Notes: generated by a model from the sequence alone, not told the origin. A DNA stretch of 64,000 nucleotides from DATAXV01 sp036272915 (GCA_036272915.1 DATAXV010000044.1:5462-69461), one strand, 5' to 3'; positions 8,520 through 16,440 are shown, counted from the stretch's first letter. Program-made: numbers and translations.

Positions 8520-9944
8520 TTAGAGCGCCGCCGGCGTGATCGGCTTCTCGGCCGCCTGGTCGCGCACGGCGGCGGTGACCGCGTTGGCGATCGCGGGGGC
8601 GACGCGCCGGTCGAGCACGGAGGGGAGGATGTAGTCCTCGGTCAGCTCCCCCTCGGCGACCAGCCCGGCCAGGGCCATGGCCGCGGTCAGCTTCATCCGG
8701 CTGTCGACGGTGCCCGCCCTGGCATCGAGCAGGCCGCGGAAGAAGCCGGGGAAGACGAGGACGTTGTTGATCTGGTTCGGGTAGTCGCTCCGGCCGGTGG
8801 CGACGATGCGGACCGTCGGCGGCATCGCCTCGGGCATGATCTCGGGCACCGGGTTGGCCAGGGCGAACACGATCGCGTCCTTCGCCATCGTCGTCAGCCA
8901 GGCGGGCTCGATGATCCCCGGCCGGCTGACCCCGATCAGCACGTCGGAGCCGATCAGTGCCTCGCGCACTCCCCCCCGCCTGTGGTCGCGGTTGCTGTTG
9001 AGGGCGATCTCGCGCTGCACCCCGCAGAGGTCGGGGTCGTCGGCGTCGATGATGCCGTTGCGGTCGACCGCGATCAGATCGCCGATCCCGGCCTCGAGCA
9101 GGAGCCGGGCGCAGGCCGACCCGGCGGCGCCGACGCCGACAACGGTCGCCGTCATCCCCTCCACCCGACGGCCGGTCAGGCGGGCGGCGTTGAAGAGCGC
9201 GGCGGTGACGACGACGGCGGTGCCGTGCTGGTCGTCGTGGAAGACGGGGATGTCCAGCTGACGGCGTAGGACCTCCTCGACCTCGAAGCACCGGGGCGCG
9301 GCGATGTCCTCCAGGTTGATCCCGCCGAAGCCGGGCGAGATCGCCCTGGCCACCTCGATCAGCTCCTCGTCGCTGTTCACGCGGGCGCAGATCGGGTAGG
9401 CGTCGATACCGGCGAACTCCTTGAAGAGCATCGCCTTGCCCTCCATCACCGGCATCGCCGCCTCGGGGCCGACGTTGCCGAGGCCGAGGACCGCGGAGCC
9501 GTCGGTGAGGACGGCGACGGAGTTGGCCTTGATGGTCAGCTGCCAGGCCCGGTCGGGCTCGGCTGCGATCGCCCTGGAGATCCGGCCGACACCGGGCGTG
9601 TAGGCCATGGCCAGGTCGTCTCTGCTCTTCATCGGCAGGCGGCAGGCGATCTCGATCTTGCCGCCGCGGTGAAGGTCGAAGGTCCGGTCGGAGACCTCGA
9701 TGAGCTCGATGCCGCGGACTCGACGGACGCGCCTGGCGATGTCCTGGCCGTGGGCCTCGTCGCGGCACTTGACGGTGAGGTCCCTGACCAGCACCCGGCC
9801 CTGGTGTTCCACCAGGTCGACGGCGTCGATGTCTCCTCCGGCCCGGCCGATGGCGCTGGTCAGGCGCCCCAGCCCCCCGGGCAGATTCTGGATCTCGCAG
9901 CGAAGCCGGATCGCGTACCCGGCGGTGGGTTGCAGGCTCAGCAC
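8520..9944 (-). CDS. NAD(P)-dependent malic enzyme with N-terminal ACT domain
   Basis: Oxidatively decarboxylates malate to pyruvate. Residues about 10-85 form an ACT domain (IRLRCEIQNLPGGLGRLTSAIG), a potential amino-acid sensor. The malic enzyme core follows: YTPGVGRISRAI, LTDGSAVLGLGNVGPEAAMPVMEGKA, the metal-binding ED region (FHDDQHGTA) and the VGVGAAGSA nucleotide-binding loop. Length 474 aa fits ACT-malic enzymes. The GTG start at 9944 lies 6 bases after a TATACC box, suggesting leaderless transcription. It heads the minus-strand set that includes the threonine dehydratase. Confidence 0.92.
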   Translation of the reverse strand: MLSLQPTAGYAIRLRCEIQNLPGGLGRLTSAIGRAGGDIDAVDLVEHQGRVLVRDLTVKCRDEAHGQDIARRVRRVRGIELIEVSDRTFDLHRGGKIEIACRLPMKSRDDLAMAYTPGVGRISRAIAAEPDRAWQLTIKANSVAVLTDGSAVLGLGNVGPEAAMPVMEGKAMLFKEFAGIDAYPICARVNSDEELIEVARAISPGFGGINLEDIAAPRCFEVEEVLRRQLDIPVFHDDQHGTAVVVTAALFNAARLTGRRVEGMTATVVGVGAAGSACARLLLEAGIGDLIAVDRNGIIDADDPDLCGVQREIALNSNRDHRRGGVREALIGSDVLIGVSRPGIIEPAWLTTMAKDAIVFALANPVPEIMPEAMPPTVRIVATGRSDYPNQINNVLVFPGFFRGLLDARAGTVDSRMKLTAAMALAGLVAEGELTEDYILPSVLDRRVAPAIANAVTAAVRDQAAEKPITPAAL

Positions 9945-9950
9945 GGTACA

Positions 9951-9956
9951 GGTATA
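9951..9956 (-). promoter_or_regulatory. Candidate -10 box of a leaderless malic enzyme promoter
   Basis: TATACC on the minus strand stands 6 bases before the GTG start codon, the same spacing as at gltX. No clear -35 element. Confidence 0.35.
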
Positions 9957-10023
9957 GCCCCCTCACCGGGACTGGCGCGACCCCCTGGGCGGGTTCGCCC
10001 ACCGACGGCGGCCCCTCCGAGCC

Positions 10024-10029
10024 TATAGA
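10024..10029 (+). promoter_or_regulatory. Candidate -10 box of galU
   Basis: TATAGA lies 11 bases before the galU ATG in the divergent galU/malic enzyme spacer. This implies a leader of only about 5 bases and no room for a ribosome-binding site. Confidence 0.35.
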
Positions 10030-10040
10030 CTCACGGGTCC

Positions 10041-10940
10041 ATGGGAAAGGGGACCGTTCGCAAGGCGATCTTCCCGGCGGCGGGGCTCGGCACGCGCTTT
10101 CTGCCGGTGACCAAGGCGCAGCCCAAGGAGATGCTCCCGCTGGTCGACAAGCCGACCATCCAGTACGGCGTCGAGGAGGCGATCGCCTCCGGCATCGACG
10201 AGGTGGTGATGGTGACCGGTGGTGGCAAGCGCGCCATCGTCGATCATTTCGACCGCTCGCTCGAGCTCGAGTTCTATCTGAAGGACAGGGGCAAGGACGA
10301 GCTGCTCCGGATCCTCTCCGATGTCGACCGCCTGAGCGACCTCCTCGACATCGTCTACGTTCAGCAGAAGCAGCCCCTGGGCCTGGGCCACGCGGTCTGG
10401 ACCGCGCGCCGCCAGGTCGAGGGCCATCCCTGCGCGGTGCTGCTCGCCGACGACGTCATCCTCGGCGCCGAGCCCTGTCTTTCCCAGCTGATCTCCGCCC
10501 ACGAGCAGACCGGGGCCACGGTGCTCGCCGTGCGCCGCGTGCCCAGAGAGCAGATCAGCCGCTACGGCGTCGTCGCCGTGGAGTCGGCGCAGGGACGGAT
10601 CCACGAGGTCACCGACATGGTCGAGAAGCCGGCCGCCGAGGCGGCTCCGTCGGAGCTCGCCATCTTCGGTCGCTACGTCCTCACCCCTGACGTCTTCGAG
10701 GCCCTGGACCGGGCCGAGCCGGGGACGGGCGGTGAGATCCAGCTGACCGACGCCATCAAAGCCACCCTGGGCCGCGGCCGGGTCGTGGCCTTCGAGTTCG
10801 AGGGCGACTATTACGACACCGGGACGGTGCCCGGTTACCTGGGCGCGAACCTCGCCCTGGCACTGCGTCGCGAGGACCTTCGAGAGACCATGATCGGGGT
10901 CATTCGCGAACTCGTCGACACCTCGGAAGTCGGAGGCTAG
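10041..10940 (+). CDS. galU: UTP--glucose-1-phosphate uridylyltransferase
   Basis: Makes UDP-glucose from UTP and glucose-1-phosphate for envelope glycans and trehalose or glycolipid synthesis. The nucleotidyltransferase signature AIFPAAGLGTRFLPVTKAQP is at residues 6-25. PKEMLPLVDKPTIQY, LLADDVI and the VEKP motif with the conserved Lys follow in order. Length 299 aa is typical. No Shine-Dalgarno sequence is seen, in keeping with the near-leaderless promoter. A separate promoter lies just after its stop. Confidence 0.95.
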   Translation: MGKGTVRKAIFPAAGLGTRFLPVTKAQPKEMLPLVDKPTIQYGVEEAIASGIDEVVMVTGGGKRAIVDHFDRSLELEFYLKDRGKDELLRILSDVDRLSDLLDIVYVQQKQPLGLGHAVWTARRQVEGHPCAVLLADDVILGAEPCLSQLISAHEQTGATVLAVRRVPREQISRYGVVAVESAQGRIHEVTDMVEKPAAEAAPSELAIFGRYVLTPDVFEALDRAEPGTGGEIQLTDAIKATLGRGRVVAFEFEGDYYDTGTVPGYLGANLALALRREDLRETMIGVIRELVDTSEVGG

Positions 10941-10945
10941 CGGGG

Positions 10946-10975
10946 TTCGGAATCCCGCTCGGGCGCCGGTATAAT
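10946..10975 (+). promoter_or_regulatory. Promoter with perfect TATAAT -10
   Basis: TATAAT at 10970-10975 follows a weak TTCGGA -35 at 10946-10951 with an 18-base spacer, immediately after galU. It would drive the small gene at 11018 and probably orn. Confidence 0.5.
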
Positions 10976-11017
10976 CCGGGGCACCCTCGGTGAAGAACAC
11001 CCAGTGAGAACCACACA

Positions 11018-11275
11018 ATGGCAGTATCAGGCAGGCGACGTTTCGACGACGATCGGGTCGTGCGTTACGAGACGGCCGAGAAGGATTTCGAGGTCGAGGT
11101 CTCTCGCACGCTCAGCAAGTGGTGCGTCACTGTCTATCAACGCAGCGATCGCTCCATCCTGGCCCAGGACTTCTTCCCGGAGCGGTGGAAGGCACTGGCC
11201 AGGGCGCAGGATTTCCTGCGCCTGCTCAACCAGCGCAACCGCAAGGAGGGAGGGCAGGATGACGAGGACGAATAG
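11018..11275 (+). CDS. Hypothetical small protein (85 aa)
   Basis: Not recognised. A highly charged small cytosolic protein: a basic N-terminus (SGRRRFDDDR), a predicted beta-strand core (FEVEVSRTLSKWCVTVYQRSD), an amphipathic helix (WKALARAQDFLRLLNQR) and a very acidic tail. It follows a TATAAT promoter by about 40 bases and precedes a tiny membrane ORF and orn on the same strand. Codon use matches its neighbours, which supports it being coding. Confidence 0.6.
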   Translation: MAVSGRRRFDDDRVVRYETAEKDFEVEVSRTLSKWCVTVYQRSDRSILAQDFFPERWKALARAQDFLRLLNQRNRKEGGQDDEDE

Positions 11276-11287
11276 GATCCTGGTGCC

Positions 11288-11401
11288 TTGAGCTGGCGGT
11301 TCCTTCGCCGGGAATGGGGGGCGGTGACATTCCTTCTCACCGTCCTGCTCGGCATCATCGTGGTACCCCTGGCGCTGTACTTCGCCAACGCCTCCTCCTG
11401 A
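11288..11401 (+). CDS. Very small single-TM protein (37 aa)
   Basis: An ORF starting TTG at 11288 encodes a short basic N-terminus (SWRFLRREWGA) followed by one hydrophobic segment (FLLTVLLGIIVVPLALYF) and a short polar end. It lies between the 85-aa gene and orn, with 12 bases before the former's end and 13 bases to the orn GTG. The Arg-before-helix pattern would place the N-terminus inside the cell. The ribosome-binding site is poor, so coding status is uncertain. Confidence 0.4.
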   Translation: MSWRFLRREWGAVTFLLTVLLGIIVVPLALYFANASS

Positions 11402-11414
11402 CCCTGATCCCGCC

Positions 11415-11945
11415 GTGCTGGTCTGGATCGACCTGGAGATGACGGGCCTCGACCCACGCTACGAGGTGATCGTCGAGATCGCCTCTCTGGTCACCGACGA
11501 CGACCTGCAGATCGTGGCCGAGGGCCCCGACCTCGTCGTCCATCAGCCGGAGGACGTGCTCTCCAGGATGGACCCGCGGGTACGAGATCTGCATGGCCGG
11601 AGCGGCCTGCTCGAGGACATTCGGCGGTCGGACCTGGGCCTGGCGGAGGCGGGCGACCGGACCCTCGCCTTCATCCGCCGGCACTGCCCGGAGCCGGGGA
11701 CGGTCCCCCTCTGCGGCAATTCGATCGGCACCGACCGCCGCTTCCTGATCACCTACCTGCCCGAGATCGAGCGCCACCTCCACTACCGGTCGATAGACGT
11801 CTCGACGGTGAAGGAGCTGGCCCGGCGGTGGTATCCGGACCGGTTCGCCCAGCTGCCGAACAAGCGCGGGGGCCACCGGGCCATGGCCGACATCAGGGAG
11901 AGCGTCGGCGAGCTCCGCTGGTACCGCGAGCACATCTTCCAGTGA
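11415..11945 (+). CDS. orn: Oligoribonuclease
   Basis: DEDDh 3'-5' exoribonuclease that degrades di- and short oligoribonucleotides, finishing mRNA and c-di-GMP turnover. The exo I motif LVWIDLEMTGLD has the catalytic Asp6 and Glu8. GNSIGTDRRFL carries the next Asp, and GGHRAMADI supplies the His and last Asp. Length 176 aa is typical. The start is GTG at 11415. It forms a plus-strand run with two small genes upstream. Confidence 0.94.
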   Translation: MLVWIDLEMTGLDPRYEVIVEIASLVTDDDLQIVAEGPDLVVHQPEDVLSRMDPRVRDLHGRSGLLEDIRRSDLGLAEAGDRTLAFIRRHCPEPGTVPLCGNSIGTDRRFLITYLPEIERHLHYRSIDVSTVKELARRWYPDRFAQLPNKRGGHRAMADIRESVGELRWYREHIFQ

Positions 11946-11981
11946 CCCGAACCCCCGGCCCCCGCGTTCCGAGGGACGACA

Positions 11982-12209
11982 ATGCTGGTGGGAGCCGCGG
12001 TGTTGGGTGACGAGATGGTGGGTCGCGTGGGCCATGTGACGGCGACGATCACCCCCGGGCACCTGGGCGAGGTGATGGTGGCGGTTCGGGGCGGAAGCGA
12101 GGCCTTCAACTGCTACGCCGTCGATCCCGAGGAGACGATCCCCAAGGGCGCCCGGGTCGTGATCGTCGAGCACTACCCGCCGCGAACGCTGGTCGTCAGC
12201 CGGACCTGA
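11982..12209 (+). CDS. Short NfeD-like OB-fold protein
   Basis: The 75 residues match the C-terminal OB-fold domain of NfeD proteins: LVGAAVLGDEMVGRVGHVTATITPGHLGEVMVAV, then a GARVVIVEHYPPRTLVVS strand ending. Full-length NfeD has a membrane domain and sometimes a protease domain; neither is present. NfeD proteins are classic partners of SPFH/flotillin proteins, and a flotillin gene starts 28 bases downstream, which supports the assignment. It may help assemble flotillin membrane domains. Confidence 0.75.
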   Translation: MLVGAAVLGDEMVGRVGHVTATITPGHLGEVMVAVRGGSEAFNCYAVDPEETIPKGARVVIVEHYPPRTLVVSRT

Positions 12210-12237
12210 GCTCGAATGGCCTGAGGAGGCCTGGAGG

Positions 12238-13710
12238 ATGGTTCCGATGCTGCTCTACGTGATCGTCGGGGCGGTCGTGGCGGCGCTGGTGATCCTGATC
12301 GTGATCGTGGCGCTGTTCCGGGCCATGTGGCGAGTCGCCGAGCCCAACGAGGCCCTGATCATCTCCGGGCGGACGCAGCGCGTCCAGGGGATCGAGGAGA
12401 GCCTGGGCTTCAAGGTCGTCACCGGCCGCGGCACCTTCGTCACGATCGGCGTACAGACGGTTCGGAGCCTCTCGCTGGACCTGCGCGAGACCGAGATCCA
12501 GATCGACTGCGTGACCGTCCAGGGCATCCCGCTGCGGGTTCGCGGCGTGATCATCTACAAGGTCGGCGACGATCTGGTCTCGATCGCCAACGCCGCCCGC
12601 CGCTTCCTCGATCAGCAGCAGGAGATGGACAAGAAGGTCCACAACCTCTTCGCCGGCCACCTTCGCGCCATCGTCGGCAACATGACCGTCGAGGAGATGA
12701 TCCGGGACCGGGAGAAGCTGACCCAGCTGACCCGTGACCACGCCGGCACCGAGATGGAGAAGCTGGGCCTGATCGTCGATTCGCTGCAGGTTCAGGAGAT
12801 CATCGACCCGACCGGCTACATCGAGAACCTGTCCAAGCCGCACGCCTGGGCCGTCGCCCGCGAGGCCCGCATCGCCCAGGCCGACTCCGACCGCGAGGCG
12901 ACCCAGCGCGAGCAGGAGGCGGAGGCCCTGAAGGCGCTGGCGCGCCGCGACTCGCAGATCAAGCAGGCCGGCTACCAGGCCGAGGTCGACCAGGCGTCGG
13001 CGCAGGCGAGGCTGGCGGGACCGCTGGCCCAGGCCACGGCCCAGCAGAACGTCGTCGTCGAGGAGACCAAGGTCGCGCAGCTGGAGGCGGAGCGCGCCGA
13101 GCAGCGGCTGCAGACCGAGGTCCGCAAGCCGGCCGACGCCAAGGCCTACCAGCAGGTGACGCTGGCCAGGGCCGACCGCGAGGTCCACATCCACGCCGCC
13201 GAGGCCGACGCCAGGGAGGTCGAGCTCAAGGCCGGGGCCGAGGCGGGCAGGGTCCGCATCCAGGCCGCCGCCGACGCCGAGCGGGTCCGGCTGCAGGCCG
13301 CCGCCAACGCCGAGCAGACGCGTCTGTCCGGTGAGGCCGAGGCGGCGTCGGCCCAGGCCAGGGGTCTGGCCGAGGGCGAGGCGATCCGGGCCAAGGGCAC
13401 CGCCGAGGCGGAGGCGATCAAGGCCAGGGCGGAGGCGCTGGCCGAGCACCAGGACGCCGTCATCGGACAGCAGCTGGCGGAGAACTGGGAGCAGATCGTG
13501 GCCGCCGCCGCCAAGCCCTTCGGCGACATCGACCAGATGATCGTACTCAACGGCGCGCAGGGCGTCTCCGACACGCTGGCCCAGGTCCTGAGCCAGGGCG
13601 TGACCGGGCTCCAGCTGGCGCGGAGCCTGCTCGGCGGCCAGCCCGCGATCGGAACCAACGGCACCCAGCCGGCGCGCCCGGCGAACGGAGCGCCGGCCTC
13701 CGTCGAGTAG
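12238..13710 (+). CDS. Flotillin-like SPFH protein
   Basis: A 490-residue flotillin homologue that would organise membrane microdomains. An N-terminal membrane segment (residues 4-26) is followed by an SPFH domain (PNEALIISGR to about residue 195). An Ala/Glu/Gln-rich coiled coil with repeated EAEA and AxAEAxR heptads runs to about residue 410, and a C-terminal Gly/Gln region ends the protein. AGGAGG and GGAGG sites precede the ATG. It is paired with a short NfeD upstream, the usual two-gene arrangement, and followed by a convergent gene. Confidence 0.9.
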   Translation: MVPMLLYVIVGAVVAALVILIVIVALFRAMWRVAEPNEALIISGRTQRVQGIEESLGFKVVTGRGTFVTIGVQTVRSLSLDLRETEIQIDCVTVQGIPLRVRGVIIYKVGDDLVSIANAARRFLDQQQEMDKKVHNLFAGHLRAIVGNMTVEEMIRDREKLTQLTRDHAGTEMEKLGLIVDSLQVQEIIDPTGYIENLSKPHAWAVAREARIAQADSDREATQREQEAEALKALARRDSQIKQAGYQAEVDQASAQARLAGPLAQATAQQNVVVEETKVAQLEAERAEQRLQTEVRKPADAKAYQQVTLARADREVHIHAAEADAREVELKAGAEAGRVRIQAAADAERVRLQAAANAEQTRLSGEAEAASAQARGLAEGEAIRAKGTAEAEAIKARAEALAEHQDAVIGQQLAENWEQIVAAAAKPFGDIDQMIVLNGAQGVSDTLAQVLSQGVTGLQLARSLLGGQPAIGTNGTQPARPANGAPASVE

Positions 13711-13721
13711 CGTGGGGCGAT

Positions 13722-13741
13722 CCCCCCGGTCCGCCGGGGGG
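13722..13741. terminator. GC hairpin between convergent genes
   Basis: CCCCCCGG-TCCG-CCGGGGGG forms a perfect 8-bp stem between the flotillin stop and the stop of the opposing gene at 13745. There is no U-tract on either strand, so termination efficiency is unclear. Confidence 0.4.
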
Positions 13742-13744
13742 GGG

Positions 13745-14254
13745 TCACGCCACGAGCAGCTCGTCTCCGTTGCGGCTGACGATCTCGCCGAGGTGGACGG
13801 GGAGTGCGGCGAGAAGCTCGTCGTCGCGCCTCACCTGCAGATCGATGTGCTCGCTCAGGCGGAGGTGGGCGACCTGCACGCAATCCTGCAGGAAGGGAAA
13901 GACGACCGGCCGGACCAGGTTCATCAGGTAGTCGACGAAGGCCGCCGACGCCGGCTCGATGCCATCCTGATGCTCCACCGTCTGGTCACGGAACGACAGC
14001 ACCAGCACCTCGTCGGTGAGCGCCACCGGCCCCTGCCAGCGGTAGGTCGGCCGGGGCGACCCGGCCAGCAGCTCGAGGCGGGGGGCGAGCCGGCGCATCG
14101 GCGTGGCCGGCCCCTCGAACCAGATCGCCACATCCCGCAGGCGCTGCAGGAGCGGCTGGTCAGGGTAGCGGGCGCTGAAGCCCAGATCGGTCACGCCCGC
14201 GAACGGACCGGGAACCCTAATGGTCAATCCAACCAACAGTGGGCCAGGTCGCAT
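13745..14254 (-). CDS. Hypothetical protein (169 aa)
   Basis: Not recognised. A soluble, mixed alpha/beta protein with no signal peptide. Notable stretches are IWFEGPATPMRRLAPRLELLAG and DEVLVLSFRDQTVEHQDGIE. The ending HLGEIVSRNGDELLVA resembles a small beta-barrel edge. AAGGAG lies 7 bases before the ATG, which supports the start. It converges on the flotillin gene and follows a cluster of small envelope-type genes on the same strand. Confidence 0.6.
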   Translation of the reverse strand: MRPGPLLVGLTIRVPGPFAGVTDLGFSARYPDQPLLQRLRDVAIWFEGPATPMRRLAPRLELLAGSPRPTYRWQGPVALTDEVLVLSFRDQTVEHQDGIEPASAAFVDYLMNLVRPVVFPFLQDCVQVAHLRLSEHIDLQVRRDDELLAALPVHLGEIVSRNGDELLVA

Positions 14255-14478
14255 GCGCTATCTCCTTCGCCGATCGGCGCTTTCTCCTCATTATCCGACC
14301 GCCCGTGCGGATGGACCAATGGAGTCAACGACTGATGTCGACCGGCTGCGTTCGTGTGAAGCGCACGTGGACCGGGGGTGGTTGCGCTGCGAGCGGCGCG
14401 GGATCGGGACCAGTCCCGCCCCGAAAGGCCGAGGCCGACGACGACGGGAACGCCATCACCGGCGCCATCGAGAGCGGA

Positions 14479-14661
14479 TCAGCGATCGACGCGGCCGGCC
14501 GGCCCGCCCTGGTCGACGATTCCCTCGGTCACGGAGCGGGGCAGCGCCTCGTAGAGGCCCTCGAGCGTGCGAACCTGCTGGCGGAGCACGCTCAGGTCGG
14601 CCTCCATCTGCACCCGCAGCGACGTTATCTCTCGAACGATCTCACTTGTTGGACGAACCAT
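14479..14661 (-). CDS. Small coiled-coil protein (60 aa)
   Basis: A 60-residue ORF predicted almost wholly helical: an N-terminal amphipathic coiled coil (EIVREITSLRVQMEADLSVLRQQVRTLEGLYEAL) with a polar tail. It starts inside the 3' end of the holin-like gene, overlapping out of frame by 37 bases, so translation may be coupled. Small proteins like this often accompany holin-X/DUF1469-type membrane proteins, but no named family is recognised. Confidence 0.5.
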   Translation of the reverse strand: MVRPTSEIVREITSLRVQMEADLSVLRQQVRTLEGLYEALPRSVTEGIVDQGGPAGRVDR

Positions 14662-14966
14662 TGCTCGGTCTCCTCAAGGGTGCGCAGCGTCACCCTGGGC
14701 ATCAGTTCCAGCCGGGAGCGGCCGATCACGGCCAGTGCCACACCGACGACGGCGTAGACGAGCACCCAGCCCAGCGCGATCTCCCACCGCCAGGGCAGCA
14801 GCGAGACCAGCAGGACCGGGATGCCGGCCAGCAAGCCGATCGCCGCCATCGCCGCGCCGAAGGCGAGCAGACCGGCCGGACCGCGGTTCCGAGCCGCGAT
14901 CTCCGCGGCCTCGGAGCGACCCAGCTCGGCCTGGAGCTTGACCAGACTGTCCGCGTTCTCGATCAC
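14625..14966 (-). CDS. Holin-X / DUF1469-type membrane protein
   Basis: The 113 residues have an N-terminal helix (SLVKLQAELGRSEAAEIAARN) followed by two hydrophobic hairpin helices (LLAFGAAMAAIGLLAGIPVLLVSLL and IALGWVLVYAVVGVALAVIG) and a basic helical tail. This is the architecture of actinobacterial Holin-X / phage holin superfamily III (DUF1469) proteins. These are usually chromosomal and not tied to lysis. No ATG fits; the best start is GTG at 14966, which overlaps the stop of a 16-codon upstream ORF by four bases (GTGA). The in-frame region upstream has no start codon. Confidence 0.6.
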   Translation of the reverse strand: MIENADSLVKLQAELGRSEAAEIAARNRGPAGLLAFGAAMAAIGLLAGIPVLLVSLLPWRWEIALGWVLVYAVVGVALAVIGRSRLELMPRVTLRTLEETEQWFVQQVRSFER

Positions 14967-15013
14967 GCGTGTGACGATCTCGATCGGATTCCGATGTTGA
15001 TAGTCGATAGCAT
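14963..15013 (-). CDS. Possible 16-residue leader ORF coupled to the holin-like gene
   Basis: ATG at 15013 opens MLSTINIGIRSRSSHA and stops with TGA overlapping the GTG of the holin-like gene (GTGA). An AGAGGAG sequence stands just 5' of the ATG, the only strong ribosome-binding site in the region. A TATAGT box lies at 15030-15035 on the same strand. Either this is a coupling leader peptide, or a frameshift has split the true N-terminus. Confidence 0.35.
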   Translation of the reverse strand: MLSTINIGIRSRSSHA

Positions 15014-15281
15014 CTTCTCCTCTAGCACTACTATAACTAAATCTGATCGTTCCGGTTGTGAGGATGGCCCCGATCAACCTCGGAACGGCACGTCGGGGAT
15101 GGGGGGATCGGTCGGTCGGCGGCCCCGCCGGGCACCCATCGCAGAGGCACCGTCGACCGTCCCCGAGTGGCGGCGTAGCCGAGCCCGCCTCGCTGACACA
15201 TGAGGGCATGGACCGCTGCCCCGCGATCTGCAACGATAGCGACGGCATTGCCATTTCCGTTGATTCCGCAGGAGGTGCTTC

Positions 15282-15632
15282 GTGACCGAGATGCCAGACT
15301 TTCGCGAGTGGCAGGGCCAGGAGGTCCGCGCGTCCGACGGTGAGAGGATCGGGACCCTCGAGGAGGTCTACTTCGACTCGGAGACGGATACGCCGGTCTT
15401 CCTGCTGGTCAAGTCGGGCATGTTGGGTCGCCGCCTCTCCTTCGCGCCGGTCAAGGGGGTCAGGCCGGGCCGGACCTACCTCCAGCTGGCGTCCAGCCAC
15501 GACGACGTGCGCCGGGCGCCGACGCTCGAGGCGGGCACCGACATCAACGCCGAGGAAGAGGCCAAGATCTACCAGCACTACGGCTTCGACTACGCCGCCA
15601 CCGACAGCGGGCGGCGGCTGGTCAGGCGTTAG
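15282..15632 (+). CDS. PRC-barrel domain protein
   Basis: The 116-residue product has a PRC-barrel-like half: WQGQEVRASDGERIGTLEEVYFDSETDTPVFLLVKSG, matching the conserved strand-turn pattern of PRC-barrel/DUF2171 proteins. This is followed by a short helical tail with YQHYGFDY. Such proteins are often stress-induced in soil bacteria; biochemical role unknown. The start is GTG at 15282 with a strong GGAGGT 6 bases upstream. Its end overlaps by 11 bases the end of a convergent small gene. Confidence 0.75.
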   Translation: MTEMPDFREWQGQEVRASDGERIGTLEEVYFDSETDTPVFLLVKSGMLGRRLSFAPVKGVRPGRTYLQLASSHDDVRRAPTLEAGTDINAEEEAKIYQHYGFDYAATDSGRRLVRR

Positions 15633-15996
15633 AAGACTGTTCGGGGATCTGGCGCGGGGCGTATGGAGGCGGGGCGAACCGGCCGCACCGCTCGCTCCAG
15701 AAGGCGAGATGAAGCTCAAGACGCCTCAACTCATGCTGCCGGAGCGTTTGGTCACGGGCATTCTCCATGACCCTGAGGAGAGGGACCTCCTCCGATGCGC
15801 TGGCCGCGTTCAGCAGCCGGCGCGTGAAGTCGACAAGCTCCGTGTACACGTCCGTCCAATGTCGAGCGTTCTCAAGATCCGCCGCCGCCAGGTCCTCGCC
15901 AGGTAGAAGACGTCCTGGCCGGCCTCTTGACTTGTCCGCGGCCCACTCGAGGTCGAGCAGGTGATCGATCTCCTCCAGAAACAGCTCAGCGTCCAT
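15622..15996 (-). CDS. Hypothetical small protein, paralogous to the one at 63302
   Basis: A 124-residue, mostly helical acidic protein of no named family. It shares a clear pattern with the protein at 63302-63622: LLPGEDLAAADLENARHW versus LPGEDPGNAYLDDTRHW, then VYTEL versus VYREL, and finally HELRRLELHLAFW versus LELRRLRLHLDFW. The His-Trp and the Leu-rich C-terminal helix are the most constant parts. ATG at 15996 is preferred to an upstream TTG. A CRP/FNR-like palindrome lies between it and the divergent gene at 16073. Confidence 0.6.
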   Translation of the reverse strand: MDAELFLEEIDHLLDLEWAADKSRGRPGRLLPGEDLAAADLENARHWTDVYTELVDFTRRLLNAASASEEVPLLRVMENARDQTLRQHELRRLELHLAFWSERCGRFAPPPYAPRQIPEQSSNA

Positions 15997-16039
15997 GGCG
16001 TGAAACAATGTATACCTTTAGGGCGTTACGTGCAACTCA

Positions 16040-16053
16040 TTGATTTAAGTCAA
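16040..16053. promoter_or_regulatory. CRP/FNR-family-like operator
   Basis: TTGATTTAAGTCAA matches the TTGAT-N4-RTCAA pattern recognised by FNR/DNR-type regulators, with one asymmetric position. It lies in the AT-rich spacer between the divergent starts at 15996 and 16073. No CRP/FNR gene is present in this window. Confidence 0.4.
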
Positions 16054-16072
16054 AGCTGCTAAGCTACGCAAG

Positions 16073-16327
16073 GTGGCTGATCATGACCACGCCTCGAACG
16101 GCAAGGTGCGTGCGACCTTCCACCTCCCTGCAGCGCTGATGGACGAGATCCGGGACACTGTCGTGGCGCTTTCCGGGCCTCCGGAAAGGCTGACGATGGC
16201 GAGCTTCGCGGAATCGGCGCTCAGGCGCGAGCTCAAGCGCCTGCGCGGACAGCGGAGGGGTGACGACCGGGGAGAGGCGTTTCCCCAGCGAGAGGGTCCA
16301 GTTCGATCGGGACGTCCGATAGGCTGA
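16073..16327 (+). CDS. Ribbon-helix-helix-like DNA-binding protein
   Basis: The first 60 residues read KVRATFHLPAALMDEIRDTV, a beta strand followed by a helix, then LTMASFAESALRRELKRLR. This is the strand-helix-helix plan of RHH (CopG/ParB C-terminal-like) DNA-binding proteins. A basic disordered tail follows. The start is GTG at 16073. It may autoregulate or act on the divergent gene, since a palindrome lies 20 bases upstream. It could also be a remnant of a partition or antitoxin module, but no toxin gene is adjacent. Confidence 0.6.
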   Translation: MADHDHASNGKVRATFHLPAALMDEIRDTVVALSGPPERLTMASFAESALRRELKRLRGQRRGDDRGEAFPQREGPVRSGRPIG

Positions 16328-16343
16328 AATCGTCGTTCGCGCC

Positions 16344-16374
16344 AAGGCCGCCGGCGATTCGGGCAGGCGGCCTT
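16344..16374. terminator. Probable bidirectional terminator
   Basis: AAGGCCGCC and GGCGGCCTT form a perfect 9-bp stem around a 13-base loop, followed by a pyrimidine run (CTTCTTC). It sits between the convergent RHH gene and the anti-sigma gene. Confidence 0.45.
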
Positions 16375-16440
16375 CTTCATCCAGTGATCGGAGGGATCGC
16401 TCAGCTCAGTCCGCGCACCGGTCGATGCTTGGCCGCGCGC

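Noticed and set aside
14625..14966. Holin-like gene as a sign of a prophage
   Set aside because: No phage structural, integrase or lysis genes are nearby; DUF1469/Holin-X proteins are common chromosomal membrane proteins.
16073..16327. Antitoxin of a toxin-antitoxin pair
   Set aside because: The neighbouring small gene at 15622 is divergent and shows no toxin fold; its paralogue at 63302 has no RHH partner.
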